Of a stretch of DNA of 48,612 nucleotides, positions 47,900 to 48,612 are shown piece by piece. Position 1 is the stretch's first letter. Every line of letters starts with the position of its first letter. The stretch lies in contig JAFAGC010000017.1 of NCBI GenBank assembly GCA_023423065.1, positions 1 through 48,612 on the forward strand. Reading direction: 5' to 3'. A model generated the notes under the pieces. It was given only the letters and a program-made list of their open reading frames with translations. It was not told where the DNA came from and made no database searches. A program made the translations under genes and the position numbers. This stretch comes from Pseudomonadota bacterium (GTDB lineage Bacteria > Pseudomonadota > Gammaproteobacteria > Steroidobacterales > Steroidobacteraceae).

Positions 47900-48612
47900 T
47901 CAGGCGGAAGCCGGTTCTATGAACAGGATTCCATCCTTCTCACGCTTCACGAGGCCCTGGGAGTTCAGGATGATGTCGAGCGCCTGATCCCAGGGCATCT
48001 CGGCGAGCTTCACGGTCACGGTGCCCGAGACCTTGTCGCTCACCAGGATGTTCACGTTGGCGGCCTCACCCATCGACCTGATGAGCCCGCGGACGTCGAC
48101 GTCCTGGTACTGAAGCTTCACGCGTTTGCCGGCCAGCAGCTCTATCTTTCCGACCGGCTTCGCAGCCTGCGATGCGCCCGCCTCCGCCTGCGCCGGCGAA
48201 GCCAGTCCGATCGTCACCGGTACCGCCACGGCGGCGAGTGCGAGTACTCCCAGCGCGAGGCGCCTGCCACCTCCCAGCTCTTTCACGTTTCTCGTCATGA
48301 TTGCCTCCAAACGTAGTTTCAGATCGGCGCCAGAGACGCCGGCAACGCATGCCAGGTCCGATGCTAGATAGGACCGGCAAACCCGGAGAATTGCTTCGGC
48401 ATAAGTGCGAGGATCGCTGCCTGCCCGAACGACGCCCTCGTCGCAGGCGCGCTCGCGCTCCTCGAGCATGCGTGCGCCGATCCACCACACGAGGGGGTGA
48501 AACCAGAACAGCGCCTCGACCAGCATGTGAATCGCGGCCGTCAGGTTGTCGCGACGCCGCAGATGACACAGTTCGTGTCGAACGATCGCCTCGAGTTGCG
48601 ACGGGGTCAGTC
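47900..48612 (-). CDS. M56/BlaR1-type membrane metallopeptidase fused to a secretin-like domain, N-terminus outside the window
   Basis: 237 codons visible. The zinc motif HELCHLRRRDN (HExxH) lies 24 codons or so from the window edge. A hydrophobic segment, LVEALFWFHPLVWWIG, and EERERACDEGVV (third ligand Glu) follow: the BlaR1/MecR1 M56 core. After the helix RRLALGVLALAAVAVPVTIG, a periplasmic tail has LQYQDVDVRGLIRSMGEAAN and SGTVTVKLAEMPWDQALDII, ending in LVKREKDGILFI, the STN/N0-like domain of secretins and TonB receptors. A penicillin-binding sensor domain of BlaR1 is not present; the STN-like domain takes its place. The stop is at 47900. Confidence 0.82.
   Translation of the reverse strand, partial: LTPSQLEAIVRHELCHLRRRDNLTAAIHMLVEALFWFHPLVWWIGARMLEERERACDEGVVRAGSDPRTYAEAILRVCRSYLASDLACVAGVSGADLKLRLEAIMTRNVKELGGGRRLALGVLALAAVAVPVTIGLASPAQAEAGASQAAKPVGKIELLAGKRVKLQYQDVDVRGLIRSMGEAANVNILVSDKVSGTVTVKLAEMPWDQALDIILNSQGLVKREKDGILFIEPASA

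Noticed and set aside
1..48612. CRISPR arrays, tRNA or rRNA genes, prophage or IS elements
   Set aside because: No regularly spaced direct repeats, no cloverleaf-like stretch and no transposase or integrase motif were seen by eye. A tool search could still find a small RNA.

Overview
The window is a dense, GC-rich bacterial chromosome segment (about two-thirds G+C by eye). It has short intergenic gaps, many 4-nt stop/start overlaps (ATGA, GTGA), and no rRNA, tRNA, CRISPR array, integrase or transposase gene that I can see. The gene content points to an aerobic, free-living proteobacterium, most likely a gammaproteobacterium of the Steroidobacter/Nevskia/Xanthomonas type. It includes a cyoABCD quinol oxidase with SURF1, DUF3014 and DUF3187 proteins, a YtrA-type regulated ABC operon, a CBM-bearing GH10 xylanase and a homospermidine synthase. 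The taxonomic placement is an inference; no marker RNA is present.

Layout. 1-5.8 kb: a truncated-by-window metallophosphatase, an NmrA-type reductase, a small arsenic-type operon on the minus strand (arsR, arsN-like acetyltransferase, a 42-codon arsC remnant, then an ATP-grasp-like protein), and a PIG-L deacetylase coupled to a LEA-type lipoprotein. 5.9-12.8 kb: a small membrane protein, then the most unusual locus. This is a two-gene cassette encoding a 1242-residue protein with two alpha/beta-hydrolase domains and a C-terminal metacaspase domain, followed 15 nt later by a 961-residue protein with a gluzincin metallopeptidase, a peptidoglycan-binding domain and a GH19-like muramidase/chitinase domain. 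13-23 kb: a stress and redox block (DUF3014 protein, tandem universal stress protein, DODA-type dioxygenase, pirin, catalase with a ribosome hibernation factor, homospermidine synthase with a sensorless histidine kinase, superoxide dismutase with a divergent LysR regulator, a 49-residue membrane peptide, DUF488). 23-25.6 kb: a Rieske/FAD reductase and an AlkA-type glycosylase. 25.6-31 kb: cyoABCD-surf1 plus a headless TetR ligand domain, divergent from an MFS transporter. 32-36.7 kb: DUF3187, a small secreted protein, a Tat-exported TIM-barrel protein and an MFS_3 exporter. 36.7-43.7 kb: a seven-gene operon with a GntR/YtrA regulator, two ABC systems, a Yip1 protein and a HlyD-type adaptor. 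43.8-48.6 kb: a ChaN-like secreted protein, an SMP-30 lactonase-like protein, a GH10 xylanase and the C-terminal part of an M56/BlaR1 peptidase fused to a secretin-type domain.

Working together. The cyo operon supplies terminal respiration. Catalase, SOD, USP and HPF form a stationary-phase or oxidative-stress set. The ytr-like operon looks like an envelope or antibiotic-stress efflux system. The xylanase and SMP-30 protein suggest plant-polysaccharide use. The caspase/metallopeptidase cassette fits none of these pathways and is the best candidate for an undescribed system. Several intergenic palindromes (ars, sod/lysR, cyo/MFS, ytrA) and a 34-bp perfect inverted repeat between convergent genes are recorded as separate sites.
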